Assembly: GCA_963693315.1 (NCBI GenBank)
Contig: OY856187.1
Coordinates: 75,337,394 to 75,401,393 of the forward strand
Source of the DNA: Diogma glabrata
Lineage: Eukaryota > Arthropoda > Insecta > Diptera > Cylindrotomidae
Direction of reading: 5' to 3'
Length of the DNA: 64,000 nucleotides
Every line of letters begins with the position of its first letter. Position 1 is the first letter of the stretch. Position numbers and translations under genes: made by a program. The notes under the pieces are model-generated. The model was not told where the DNA came from and ran no database searches. It saw only the letters and a program-made list of their open reading frames with translations. Shown one piece after another: positions 33,347-44,689 of the stretch.

Positions 33347-34244
33347 ATGAAAAAAAAGAAGTGCTATATTTGTAAAGAAATTGTTAAATCTGATGAAAAA
33401 AATGTTGAGTGCAAAAACTGTAAAAAATTTTTCCATATTGAGTGCAAACGCATAACACGTTTAGAAGTAAGAACATTAGAAAACGATAACTGGATATGCG
33501 GAAAGTCGTGTAGAGTGAAAACTATGGAATCTTTAGACGTTAGTGCTGAAATAGAAGACTGTGAAGAAAAATCCAACCATACGAATAGCGTTAATCTTTC
33601 CATAGCAGAAATAACCCGATCACAACAATTTATATCTGATAAAGTGGATCAAATATTATCAACCAATATTGAAATCAAAGAAATTTTGTTAAATCAAAAA
33701 CGACTTGTAACAAGACAAGAAACGACAAGAAATAGAATTTTTGAAGCAACAACAAAATGATAATGTTGTGTTAATAAACGGGATTCAAGAGAAACCAGAT
33801 GAAAATTTGATCCAAATTACTGAAAAAGTATCTGAAAAATTAAAAGCTGCAATCACATCCAGTGACGTAATCGAAATACGCCGGCTGAAAAATTAATCAA
33901 AACAAGTCTTAAACGCGAATAATCGTAAATATCCAGCTCCAATTATGGTTACATTTAATAACTCTGTACAGGCGAAACATCTAATGAAGGCTAAAAAAAA
34001 TCATGGACCTCTCTCGGCAAATGAAATTATATCCCATGCTAAGGAAAATGATGAAATTAATTTTCGGTCGTTCCTGACCAAATATAATGTCGATCTTTAA
34101 AATAATGCAAAAGAGTTAAAAAATCATGGATTTAAATATATTTGGTTTTCTAATAATTATGTACATGCAAGAGAATCATCAACATCTCCTATTTATGACA
34201 TAAAAACTCAAGGTGATATTGAAAAATTATATAAAAATAAGTAA
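33347..34244 (+). pseudogene. LINE-C ORF1 (PHD finger, coiled coil, Baculo_FP-like domain)
   Basis: An RNA-binding or chaperone-like ORF1 protein is expected. It starts MKKKKCYICKE. A PHD-type Cys4-His-Cys3 finger spans about residues 6-50 (CYICKE..CKNCKKFFHIECKR..WICGKSC). A coiled-coil-like stretch (DKVDQILSTNIEIKEILLNQ) follows at about residues 105-125. The frame stops at 33760; a one-base shift near 33745 continues as NVVLINGIQEKPDENLIQIT. Premature TAA codons lie near 33892 and 34098. The end (KELKNHGFKYIWFSNNYVHA..SPIYDIKTQGDIEKL) matches the C-terminal style of the baculovirus FP25K-like domain known in insect CR1 ORF1 proteins. Confidence 0.85.
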
Positions 34245-34261
34245 TTCAGTAATTTTTTTTG

Positions 34262-34935
34262 AAAATATGGAGGGGCTGAAATCTCACAGCTCTGAGATAT
34301 CAAGACTTCGGTCTGGGTTAAAGATTTTGATATAGTTTTCGGCAAAAAACTTTTATGAGGACATGGTTTTTAGTTTTGGGCAGCGATGTATATCAAACAT
34401 AACTCTTTGTTAAAGTACAAGCATTTTTTATCTCAGTTTAAAAATTTACTACACAACTAACACGAAACATCAATACGTTGCCAGAAAATTATAATCAAAA
34501 TTCCAAAAATATTGTAAAAATTAAATAAAGTCAAACTTTTTCAAAATTCCAAAAATATTCCAAAAATTAGAATAAAATCAAATATTTAAATTTTTTCTAA
34601 ATTCCAACATTTCAAAAATTCATAAAAATTCAAACTTTTTCCAAAATTCTAAAAATATTGCAAAACTTATTACAAAATCACAAAATGAAAATTTTTTCAA
34701 AATTCCAAAAATTATAATAATATCAAAAATTTAAAATTTTTCAAAATTCTAAAAATATTTCAAAAATTCTTACAAAATCAAAAATTAAAACTTTTGCCGA
34801 TATTCTAAAAATATTGCAAAAATTATTACAAAATCAAAAATACAAGCTTTTTCAAAATTCCAAAAATATTTCAAAAACTATAACAAATTCAAAAACTTCC
34901 ATGTCTAGTTTCATTTTCAATAACATTTACGTCAT
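34262..34935 (+). repeat. dispersed repeat R2, copy 2, inserted in LINE-C
   Basis: Starts after a T run with ATGGAGGGGCTGAAATC and AGATATCAAGACTTCGGTCT. It continues as about 60-bp tandem units (ATTCCAAAAATATTGCAAAA, TCAAACTTTTTCAAAATTCC) and ends with TTCCATGTCTAGTTTCAT. It is the reverse complement of 20545-21405 with the same order of blocks. Confidence 0.78.
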
Positions 34936-34984
34936 AAAAACAGCTACATTTTTTTTCCAAAAAATTGGCTAAAAAAATTAATGA

Positions 34985-35450
34985 AATCATTTTTTGACAC
35001 ACTTGACATTATTTTTTGACAAACTTATAATGCCATAATTCTCTATAATAATAATAAAATCTCATGTCATACAAACTATTAATTTTATTGTTTTCTAAAA
35101 AAAATGGGTAAAAACTAAATAAAAATCTTTTGACACACTTGACAACATTTTTTGACAAACTTATAATCCATAATTCTCAATAATAATAATAAAATTTCAT
35201 TTCAAAGAAACAATTTTATTTTTTTCCAAAAAAATGGGTAAAAAACTAAATAAAAATCTTTTGACACACTTGACAACATTTTTTTGACAACCTCATAATG
35301 CCATAATTCTCAATAATAATAATAAAACTTCATTTCAAACAAACAATTAATTTTATTTTTTTTTCCAAAAAATTGGGTAAAAAAATAAATAAAAATCTTT
35401 CTTTTGACACACTTGACAACATTTTTTTGACAAACTTATAAAGCAATAAT
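34985..35450 (+). repeat. tandem array, four units of about 130-140 bp
   Basis: TTTTGACACACTTGACAACA recurs at about 34992, 35128, 35260 and 35402. Each is followed by TTTGACAAACTTATAA and AATAATAATAAAA. It is part of the block inserted between LINE-C ORF1 and ORF2. Confidence 0.85.
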
Positions 35451-35559
35451 CTAGATTTTGGTCTCACATACCAATCCCGACCATCAAGATTTCTCCAAAT
35501 TCAATGTTCCTACTCGTAATCACTTAAAATGAACGTATTTTAAGCCAAAAATATGCAAA

Positions 35560-35900
35560 TTTCCTTGTTTTGACACACTTAATGATTTTTTTGACACACT
35601 TCCGGTACAGTTATCGAACACAGCGTCCTTTCGGACCTGTGCCTTGAGTATACCTATTTTTAGAAAAAAAAATTTTTGAAATCCCTCCAGTGGTTTTCCC
35701 TGCAGCGTAGGTAATGACGGCCGGCCGGCCGGCCGACAAGCAGACATACATTTTTTTTTTTTTGCCTTTTTAGAATCAATAGGTCCTAAAACGTCGAGAA
35801 ATGCCAAAAAAAGTGGGGGTAAGAATTTCACTTTTGGCTCATGAATGTAATACTTAGGTCTTTCAGACCGAAGTAATTAGGTCTTTCAGACCGAAGTAAA
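35560..35900 (+). repeat. satellite-related end segment with (GGCC)4 and hairpin
   Basis: 35735-35835 resembles 40440-40545 (poly-T, GCCTTTTTAGA versus GACTATTTAGA, then a GTCGA..AAAAAA stretch). It holds four GGCC units at about 35719-35734 and two tandem copies of TAGGTCTTTCAGACCGAAGT (about 35854-35898), each able to fold as GGTCT-TTC-AGACC. It ends just before the LINE-C ORF2 start. Confidence 0.6.
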
Positions 35901-35964
35901 ACAATATAAAATAAATTTTTTTTCTTCTCTTTTATTTTTGTGCTTTTAATTAATAACTGTTTTA

Positions 35965-38407
35965 ATGAACGATTTAAACAATAATTTAATAGACTCTCTT
36001 GATATAAAATACAGTATAAACAAAATAAACAGGAACGTAAATTCTACGAATTATTTAAATGTGTTATACCTCAATGCAAGGAGTATTCGTAATAAATTTG
36101 TTGATATTCAAAACTTAATAGAATCATATGATTTTGTTATTCATATTCTTGTTTTTACAGAAATTTTTATATACTCAGATGAGCAAAATTTGTTTCAATT
36201 AAAATATTATATGAGCCATTTTTTATGCAGAGACGAATACCGTGGCGATGGGATTGGTGTTTATGTTCACACTTCAATAACATCTGTTAAGACGTTTGAC
36301 GTATGCTTCCAAGATAATAGTTTTTTGTGTATCAACCTTCCATCGTTAAATATAAATATTTTAGCTGTTTATAGACGTCCAAAGTCAGCAAAAGAAGTAT
36401 TTATTTCAAAACTTGAAGAGATTATAGCACCTCTCAAACATGTATATGTAATCGGTGACACTAACATTAATATATTGAAAAAAAACGATGCTATTGCTAA
36501 TAAATATCTGAAAGTTGTTTACTCAAGCGGCCTTCTAATACTCAATAAACTTTCGTCTAAATATGCAACAAGGATTGCGCAAAAAAATAATAATATTACC
36601 AAAACCTCAATTGATTACATTCTTACTGGTGTTTTGACAACGTCGTATTATCTATCAACCTGTGACGTCTTCAAATCAGATCATAGATTATTGCTTTTAA
36701 GCGTCCGAATGGGGAATATTCCAGCGACGATACAGAAAATAAACAGATCAATCTTACAGTATGATAACATCAATCCATTACAACTTACATCAATCAATCC
36801 ATTACAACTTAAATTTGATAGATGTAAGCAGTTTCGAAGAAATGAATGGTGTTCTCAATAAATACATTTTAGATAACACAAAAACGAGTGAAATAATAAT
36901 TACACAAAAACAACAAAGTATTTATATTACACAGGAAATTAGAAAAATGAGAAATATCCGAGATAGATTCTATAAAAAAGGTCAAATATCCAAGCAATAT
37001 ATATGTGCTGGAAAAATTTAAATACTATAAAAAAAAATGCGTGAAACTAGAGAACGAATCAAAAGAAAAGTATTACTCTAATATATTAAAGAACAATGAC
37101 TATAGACTTCTCTGGAAATTAATGAATGAGAAAGTATTTAATAAATCCAAACATAAAACAAAAATAGTCCTAAACGATAATGGAACTATTATAATCGATA
37201 TTTGTCATAAATTTAATGATCACTTTGTTAATTCGTTTGATTCAAGCCAGCTTAGTTACGATATAGATGTGCTGCAACAAAACAACAATTTTCATCCATC
37301 ACATCTGTATCAATTTGCTGCAACTAACGAAAATGAAATAATTGAAATCATTGAGTCTTTAAATAAAAGATCAGCTGTTGGTGTTGATGGTATCTCAACT
37401 CGATTTTACTCACACTATAAATATAATATTGCTGAATGCTTGGCAAGTCTCACAAATGTATTCATCGAAAACGGAGCTTTTCCCGGTTGCCTTAAAATAG
37501 AAAAAGTTACACCCATTCCAAAAAATGGGGTTACTTCAGAATTAAGTAACTTTCGTGCGATATCAGTCCTCCCTTCTAGCTCAAAAGTTTTTGAAAAAAT
37601 TATATTCTGCCGTATAGATGAGCATCTTAGGGCTAACAATATGATAAACTGTAATCAGTCTGGATTTTGTACAAACTCAAGTACTATGGCCGCTACATCT
37701 CATTTATAACCAATATCAAAATATCCAAAGATAATAATTTGATAACATCTTGCATCTTTATAGATTTACGTAATGCATTTGACACAGTAAAACATCCAAT
37801 TTTAATACAAAAATTGAACTATGCTGGATTTAAAGGAAATGCTCTAGATTTACTCAAATCATATCTACATCATCGAATGCAATATGTACAAATTGACGAT
37901 TTCAAAAGTAATCAACTTAAAATAAAAGTCGGCGTCCCGCAAGGCAGCCTGTTGGGACCTTTGTTATTCAACATTTTTGTCAACGATATTTTTAATTTGA
38001 ATCTTCATGGAAAATTAGCTATGTATGCAGATGATATGTCTCTAATTTATGGTGAACATTCTCTCGAAACATTGCAAAGTCACATGCAAAGTGATCTAAG
38101 CTTGATAAATACATGGATGAATGATAATGCGCTTAAGATTAATACTCGCAAGACTAAATTCATGATTTTCAAAGTGAAAAACAAAAACATTGATCTTTCG
38201 AATTTTTTGCTACAAGTTAATGGAGACGGCATAGATCGAGTGGATGTCTTTAAGTATTTGGGTCTCTGGGTTGATAGTTCATTTAACTGGCACCATCATA
38301 TACAAAGCATCCAAAATAAAATTCGCCAAATTAATTTTATCTTATTTCAGATGAAATATTTCTTCAGAAGTATGCTGGATGATCACTTAAAAAGTCTTAG
38401 AGATTAG
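35965..38407 (+). pseudogene. LINE-C ORF2: APE endonuclease and reverse transcriptase
   Basis: Endonuclease (35965-36861): YLNARSIRNKF (Asn), VFTEIFI (Glu), IGDTNINIL, TSIDYILT and SDHRLLLL keep the usual catalytic Asn/Glu/Asp/Asn/His pattern. A 24-bp tandem duplication at about 36763-36810 precedes a frameshift. RT resumes at 37005-37709 with RSAVGVDGIS and FRAISVLPSSSKVFEKI. After a shift near 37700 comes IFIDLRNAFDTVKHP, VGVPQGSLLGPLLFNIF (about 37930-37980), MYADDMSLIYG (about 38022) and KTKFMIF..YLGLWVDSSFNWHHHI. It stops at 38407, right after the thumb; the usual C-terminal 100 or so residues seem deleted. Confidence 0.92.
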
Positions 38408-38587
38408 TAATTTAAATCATTGCTGTTTATTTTATTATTATTACGAATATACTAATGTTGTTTTATATTAATATTTCTATGTTATGTTTTTTTTTGTTTA
38501 CCCAAGTACCTTTTGTGCTGTTGTAAACATTTTCTTTAAAAACTTTTTTATAATTTCTTTAATAAACTAATAAAGTAAAAAAAAAAA

Positions 38588-40545
38588 TGTGTATGTACCG
38601 AATTTCATCCAATTCGATTATCAGGTACAGAAGTTATTGAGCTTCCAAAATAACAGGTGCTTGGAGGACCCCCTACCACTTTGTTGACTATCGCCAAAAT
38701 AACTAATCAGTTCCTTGCCTTACATATTTGCATGTTTTTGCAAAGTGTCATCAAAATTACTTAACGAACGAATGTTGTATGCTTCCAACAAACATTGAAA
38801 CAATAAACAGGTAATCGGGAGGACCCCACCACTTATCCCAATAATATCCAAAAACTAATCAGTTCTTTGTCATTAAAGTTTTCATCTTTTTTCTTCATCT
38901 TTAAAATTGATTAATGAATGAAATCTGTATGCTCCCAACAAACTTTAAAAACAAAGTGTGAAAAGTCAGCAGTTGTATGGTAGACCCCCCGCCACTTTGA
39001 TCAATGTGTCCCAAAAGATGATAATTATCTTCATACACATTGAAACCTTTTCCATAAGTTTCATCATAATCACTTCATTATTGTAGGCTGTAGTGTGCAT
39101 AAAGATACTGAAAAAACTTCCTACAATTAAAAAAATTTTTTTTTACTGGAAGTAAAAAACTGGAAGTTGGGATGCAGAACTGTTGTAAACCGTACTAAAT
39201 GCTTATGTACCAAGTTTCATTCAATTTGATTATCAGATACAGATGTTAGAGCTTTCAAAAAAACAGGTGTATGGGACACCACCCATAACTTTGTTCACTA
39301 TCGCTCAAAAACTAATCAGTTCTTTGCCATACATGTTTGCATTTTTTCCAAAGTGTCATCAAAATTGGTTCACGAACGAATGCTGCGTGCTCCCAACAAA
39401 CATTGAAAAAAATGATGACACAGTAAACAGGTGTTCGGGAGGCCCCGTACCACTTATCCCAATATTGTCCAAAAACTAATCAGTTCCTTGTCATTTAAGT
39501 CTACATCTTTTTCCAAAGTGTCATTAGAATTGATTAATGAATGAAGTCTATATGCTCCCAACAAACTTTAAAAACAAAGTGTGAAAAGTCAGCAGTTGTA
39601 TGGTAGACCCCCCCGCCACTTTGATCAATGTGTCCCAAAAGATGATCATTATTTTCTCACATTAACTGAACCCTTTTCCATAAGTTTCATCATAATCATT
39701 TCATTATTGTAGGCTGTAGTGTGCAATGTGCATAAAGACACTGAATAAACTTCAAAAAAGTACAAAAAAAATTTTTTTTCAGAACTATTGTGAACCGTAC
39801 TACATACTCATGTACCAAGTTTCATCCAATTTGCTTATCAGGTACAGATGTTATAGAGCGTTCAAAAAACAGGTGCTCCAGGGACCCCACACCATTTTGT
39901 TCACTATCGCTCAAAAACTAATCAGTCCCTTGTCATACATATTTGCATCTTCTTCCAAAGCGTCATCAAAATTCATTCACGAATGAATGTATTATATGCT
40001 CCCAACAAACATAAAAACTTTGTGGAAAAAACCACCTGTTCTATGGTGGACCCCCAAACCCTTTATCCAATGTGCTCCAAAAGCTGGTAAAATCTTTCTC
40101 ATGTTATTTAAAAGCTTTTACCAACGTTTCATGAAAATCGATCGGTAATTGTAGGATACAGTAGGGATAAACCCTTGAAAAAAAAACTGTTTAGCCGGAA
40201 GTGATAAACCGGAAGTTGGTATGCAGAAATATTGGAAACAGTACTAAAACCTTATATACTAAGTTTCAATAAGATCATAGTCCGGGATCAGAAGTTATTC
40301 AAGAGTTAAACTTAGAGGTGCTCGGGAGACCCCCCGCCATTTTGTCCAAATTTGAAATGAATCCAGATCTTCCATTTTCAAGTGAACCTCTATCATTTGC
40401 CAAAGTTTCATCAAGATCCTATGCAGAAAACTCACCCACCCAGACGTACACCAAATTTTTTTTTGACTATTTAGATAGAGGATGGTCGAAAACAAAAAGA
40501 AAAAAGAAAATTTGGGGTATGTAAGATTTTGTTTTTCACGATAGA
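38588..40545 (+). repeat. satellite array, monomers of about 610 bp
   Basis: The phrase TATGTACC(A/G)A(G/A)TTTCAT occurs at 38592, 39204 and about 39808, and in diverged form at 40252, giving spacings of 612, 604 and 444 bp. Each monomer carries AAAACTAATCAGTTC(C/T)TTG, CTCCCAACAAAC and GACCCCCCGCCAC-like blocks. The GGAAGTTGGGATGCAGAACT phrase ends a monomer. Open frames here (39243-39986, 40318-40524) are periodic and non-coding. Confidence 0.88.
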
Positions 40546-40599
40546 TTGCATTACTTCACACAATTTAAAATTGTGGTGAAGTAAAAAACTATAAATGTG

Positions 40600-40660
40600 A
40601 ATGTGAACCTGAAATGAGAAAAAATGCCATTAAAAGAAATAGTTTTTAGAATTCTTAATA
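40600..40660 (+). repeat. 60-bp direct repeat, left copy
   Basis: AATGTGAACCTGAAATGAGA.. is matched at 42708-42765 with few differences. The 2.05 kb between them holds a foldback and S-family sequence. Confidence 0.75.
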
Positions 40661-41034
40661 TAATAGCCGTGAGTCTATCCCTCTATACGGTCGAAGCGCT
40701 GATGACGTATTACATTTTTTATTGTTTTTTTTTTTTCATTTTTCTTAAATAACATTAAAATTATTGTTTGTTTTTGTTATTGTTTTAATAAAATTTAGAG
40801 GGGGATTTTTTAAAAAGTTATTTATAGTTTTTGTTGTTGTTTTAATTAAATTTTTTTTTTTCAATTTAATTAGTCACAATATATGTAATATGTTTTAATT
40901 TTGCTTTTGAACCTATATAGGTAAAATCATGCTATATATTATATTTGATTTATAGTAATTAATATACTTCACAAATAAACTTAAATCTATATGTGTTATT
41001 ATGGTTTTCCATATTATTCACTTTTGAATTAAAA

Positions 41035-41355
41035 TGCAATATTTAAAAATATACTTTTTACTGTTTATTTTTTACTTTATTAATAATAATATAATCTTCC
41101 TTATAGTAACAATTTGAATTTTATTTTTTATTTTTATAGAATATCGATTTCGACTTACGTTATCCTCAGTTCTTAAATTATTATCAAGAGAATTGTTCTA
41201 TAATAATTTAAGAACTGAGGATGACGTAAGTCAAAATCGATATTCTTTAAAATAAAAAATAAAATTCAAATTGTTACTATAAGGAAGATTATATTATTAT
41301 TAATAAAATAAAAAATTAAAAATAAACAGTAAAAAGTATATTTTTAAATATTGCA
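41035..41355. mobile_element. 321-bp foldback MITE with 150-bp arms
   Basis: Left arm 41035-41184 and right arm 41200-41355 are near-perfect reverse complements around a 15-nt loop. The ends read TGCAATATTT..AAATATTGCA, and CTCAGTTCTTAAATTATTAT sits next to the loop. The transcript would form a long double-stranded hairpin. No target duplication was confirmed. Confidence 0.9.
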
Positions 41356-41702
41356 CTTTAAAACTTAAATCGTTTAAATCAAAAACATGAGAAATTTCAG
41401 AGAACAATTTTTAAATGATTATAGTTGTGTTTTGTATGTAAACTTGTGCTTTTGTATGTAAGCAAATGCTTTTCTTAACTCCCCTTTGTAGCACTATTAT
41501 AGCAGGAGTCAGACCCAGAAAATTGTTCTATAGAACAGCGAACATAACAGCATAGAATAATATAGATTTTTAACAATTTTTAAAAACAATGTAGGTTGCA
41601 AACATTTGATATTATTGGGACAAAAAACAGTTTGTGTTATAATATACATTTTAAAACATTTAATAATTTAAACCGATTTAATAAAATGATGTTTAAAAAA
41701 CT

Positions 41703-41785
41703 CAGTACAAAATTTCCTTGTCATTGTCGATGTAAAGGGTTGTGAGAAAGATTCGGGGTTCCACACGGACCCTATATTTATTTTT
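41703..41785 (+). repeat. short dispersed repeat, copy 2
   Basis: Matches 1447-1530: CCTTGTCATTGTCGATGTAA..GGTTGTGAGAAAGATTCGGG then GTTCCACACGGACCCTATAT. Confidence 0.6.
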
Positions 41786-41839
41786 AATTGTTTTTGTTTA
41801 TTATTTTTATAGAACATAAAAATTATTTCTTTGGGATTT

Positions 41840-42640
41840 TTTGTATTATATTTCTAGATATTACGATGTATGTATTCATAGGATGAAAGAATATTTCGTC
41901 AACACTTAAGACAACATTCTAATCAACATCCTAAGTCACGAGTGTAAAGTCATTATTGATTGTTGCCATTCAATGCGAAACTTAATATCTGACGCATGGT
42001 CAATTCAATGCTATATTTTTGGTTAGCAAATATACACAACTTCAGGGGAATTTTTAATTTGGAAGGGTTTTTTGTGAACAATTAAGCTTAAGTACATATT
42101 GGAAATCACTTGAATTTCGCAGTTCGAAATAACTTTTCATTTTCTCTAAAATTCGTTTAGAAAAATTTTTTGTGTTTCGTGCATGACTTTACACTCGTGA
42201 CTTAGGATGTTGATTAGAATGTTGACTTAAGTGTTCACGAAATATTCTCTCATCCTATGAATTCATACATCGTAATATTTAGAAATTTAATACAAAAAAT
42301 CCCAAAGAAATGCAATTTCCAATATGTAATCATAGATGAAAGATTCAACTTAAGTAAATACGAAAACTGATGAAGTTTCAATTAAGAAATTATCTGAACA
42401 TGAAAATTAAAATATGGTACGTCATCGCCGCTGTGGCTAAGTTGTGTAAGACACACGGCATTTGAACATACGTCTCTGATGAATGTGAGTTCTAATCCTG
42501 GCACGAAACACAAAAAATTTTTCTAAAGGAATTTTAGAGAAAATGAAAAGTTATTTCAAATTGCAAAATTCAAGTGATTTCCAATATGTACTTAAGCTTA
42601 ATTGTTCACAAAAAACCCTTCCAAATAAAACTTATTCCTT
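41840..42640. repeat. composite repeat family S, palindromic pair with tRNA-like core
   Basis: 41840-42190 is an inverted partial copy and 42180-42640 a plus-strand copy. Shared words include CTCGTGACTTAGGATGTTGA, ATCCTATGAATTCATACATC and TCAAGTGATTTCCAATATGT. The plus copy includes the tRNA-like core at 42425-42510. Other copies lie at 31640-31850, 45780-46440 and 46441-46985, and a fragment at 55590-55710. Confidence 0.78.
42425..42510 (+). ncRNA. tRNA-derived (SINE-like) core with A and B boxes
   Basis: An A-box-like TGGCTAAGTTG at 42434-42444 and a B-box-like GAGTTCTAATCCTGG at 42487-42501 are 53 bp apart, the spacing expected for an internal pol III promoter. The segment resembles a decayed tRNA but cannot fold as a clean cloverleaf. 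The B box is clearer in the copy at 46825-46837 (GTTAAAATCCCGG). Confidence 0.6.
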
Positions 42641-43113
42641 TTTATTCATAAAAATTCCATTTACGGCATTTAAATTCCGGCCCCTAGTTATAGTTATGTA
42701 TATCAAAATGTGAACCTGAAATGAGAAAAAATATCATTAAAAGGAATAGTTTATAGATATATAATATATCAAATCAATAAATGCTGCAACTTCAAATTAT
42801 AGGTTATGTTATATGATGAAAATAAAATTAAAATAATTCTAGATAGAATACATATTTTCTTATAGATACATAACATTAAAAATCTACTTACTGTTGAAAT
42901 ATATTATATTATTCATAATATTTTAACTTTATATTTGTTTCATTTATCAACAAATACATGTTACGCGCGACTATATGTTCATGAAAGATAAATGTCAAAG
43001 CGCCATATTTTTTAATTAAAGTGAGATGACAATATACATTAGGTATGCCTCTTTTTCTCCAATTCGAAACTATCGATTACAAAACGATTTCGATTACAGT
43101 TTCTTGCCTGGGC

Positions 43114-43480
43114 AATATGAAATGGAACAAAAATGTTTTCAACCTTGCTAAATCTTCAATGCAAAAATTGGCATTCATGAGCCGATGTAAACAAATTTTT
43201 AACAACGGATAAATTCTGTAGATCTATAGGTCCTTTATTTGCTCATGAATATTGTTGTCATGTTTGGGGAGGTGTTTGTCCGTCAACAATGAAATATCTA
43301 GATTTAGTGCGATAAAACTAAGTAAACGCAATTCAGCACCGAAAAAAACGTGTTCGAACTATCCATTTATTATAAATACAACTTCTTTGCATCGTGTGTG
43401 CAGTACAATCGATAACAAGAATTTCAGCTATGTCAAATTCGTTTGCCTTCCAAATATCCTGTTGTAGAACATGTTCGTTA
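43114..43480 (+). pseudogene. LINE-A-related RT, right part
   Basis: It opens in frame with the end of 30925-31268. NMKWNKNVFNLAKSSMQKLAF (start 43115) aligns with NDLLWNDHVMAMAKSASKKLG of LINE-A. It continues MSRCKQIFN, a diverged YRSFICS and HVWGGVCPSTMKYLDL, with stops and at least two frameshifts. A YYKY piece corresponds to VVFYKYRHQQC. It ends around 43480 without a 3' UTR or poly-A. Confidence 0.72.
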
Positions 43481-44600
43481 TGTTAAAGTTATGTAAAGTT
43501 ATGCAAAATTATGCAAATATTCTCAAAGTATAATATGAAAATTTGATGGCAAACTTTTTTCATTATGGACAAATTTATTTTTCATTAATGAAATATCAAA
43601 AATCATATGTTTGGTTATAATAAAAAACAAAAAGTCAGTTTTTCTTTTTCGCAGGGGGATAACTATATTTTTTTGTAGTATGGTTTATTTCTTATAGATT
43701 TAAAAAAAAACTAGCAATATTTGTCTAGCAATTGCAATAAGACAAAACTGTTTCTCATAGAGAAAACCAATAAAAAAAAAGATTGGATAGTTGTGGATGC
43801 ACGCTTAATATTAGTTGTGGTGATCGGTTGCATCTGACTAATATTTTATATTCGGTCAACTATAGTTGTCACTCTAGCTCACTTTGATTTGTCAGTTTGT
43901 GCGTTTATACAAAGAGACATTTTTGGTTTACTTACAGTTAAATACATCGATTACAATTTTTTAGCGAGTGGAATCAGTTTTATCTTACAAAAGGAATTAC
44001 TTTTCAAATTTTTGGTTTTAAATCAATGCATAATACATTTACTTGCTTCGGTTTTCTAATTTTGTAAATAAGTATATCATTATGTTCGAATAAAAATTTT
44101 GAGCTACTGATAACAGCAACGGAAATAATTAAAAGTGTAGTTCTTATTTTCCTCCTAATCTACAGACAGAATATTTTTTTTTTCATAAAAATACATATAA
44201 TTTTTTTTGTGAACAACTGGTTGGAGATAAGAAAGGAAAAATGATAAAAAAGGCATTCGATGAATTTAGTAGGTAGGTAGGCAAACGATAGAGATTAAGT
44301 ATATATGTTTTGCCTTGCTTTTTCTTGAGAAGTAATCGATAGTAATCTAATAATATTTTATCTTATAAATAATCGATTATTTCTATAATTTATTAGTACA
44401 GATTATGTGAAATCAGTACAGTTTATGTGAAAAAACTTTGAATGTTTTAATCAACCTTGAAATTCTTGGAATAATTCTTATTTCTTCGACACAACATTCA
44501 AACGGGTTTCCACACTAGTTATAATTTTTTCGGATTTGCACCAAAAACAAGAGGCAATTGCCCAAGTAAAGGGTTCTGTTATTTTTTAATATTATTTAAT
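43481..44600. other. gene-free AT-rich DNA
   Basis: No supported gene or repeat boundary. Confidence 0.35.
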
Positions 44601-44689
44601 TAAATTTTAAAATATTCAATATTTAATTTATATTTAAATTCCATCTCAAACTAAATTTAAGCAACCATTTCAGTTTTTTGTCAAACCCT

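Larger units (their letters stand above)
33169..38587 (+). mobile_element. LINE-C, CR1-like non-LTR retrotransposon
   Basis: About 5.4 kb with ORF1 (PHD finger plus Baculo_FP-type C-terminus), ORF2 (APE endonuclease plus reverse transcriptase), an AATAAA-like signal and a poly-A tail (38577-38587). The boundaries are fixed by the satellite that it splits: GTACTAAA ends at 33168 and TGTGTATGTACC resumes at 38588. It contains its own 1.6-kb insertion between the ORFs (34262-35900). Both ORFs are broken. Confidence 0.88.
31269..43113. mobile_element. 11.8-kb insertion with CCCAGG..CCTGGG ends
   Basis: Left end CCCAGGTAGTACGTAATCGA (31269). The right end reads inward on the minus strand as GCCCAGGCAAGAAACTGTAA (43113). 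Both ends share TAATCGAT and GTAATCGAAA motifs. AATA stands immediately before (31265-31268) and after (43114-43117). The flanking DNA is one LINE-like frame when the block is removed. The left subterminal 230 bp is packed with ATCGAAAC motifs, including the perfect palindrome AATCGAAACATGTTTCGATT (31327-31346). The interior is a patchwork of other repeats, so the original element may have been a small MITE later enlarged by nested insertions. Confidence 0.65.

Noticed and set aside
33347..33760. Host PHD-finger gene
   Set aside because: The frame continues, after a shift, into an ORF1-type C-terminus and lies upstream of an endonuclease/RT in a LINE with defined ends.
42425..42510. Functional tRNA gene
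   Set aside because: A and B boxes are present but the cloverleaf is not intact and the segment recurs inside a repeat family; called tRNA-derived instead.
40661..42707. LTR element bounded by 60-bp direct repeats
   Set aside because: The direct repeats are short, lack TG..CA ends, and the interior has no gag or pol; it is a patchwork of a foldback and S-family copies.
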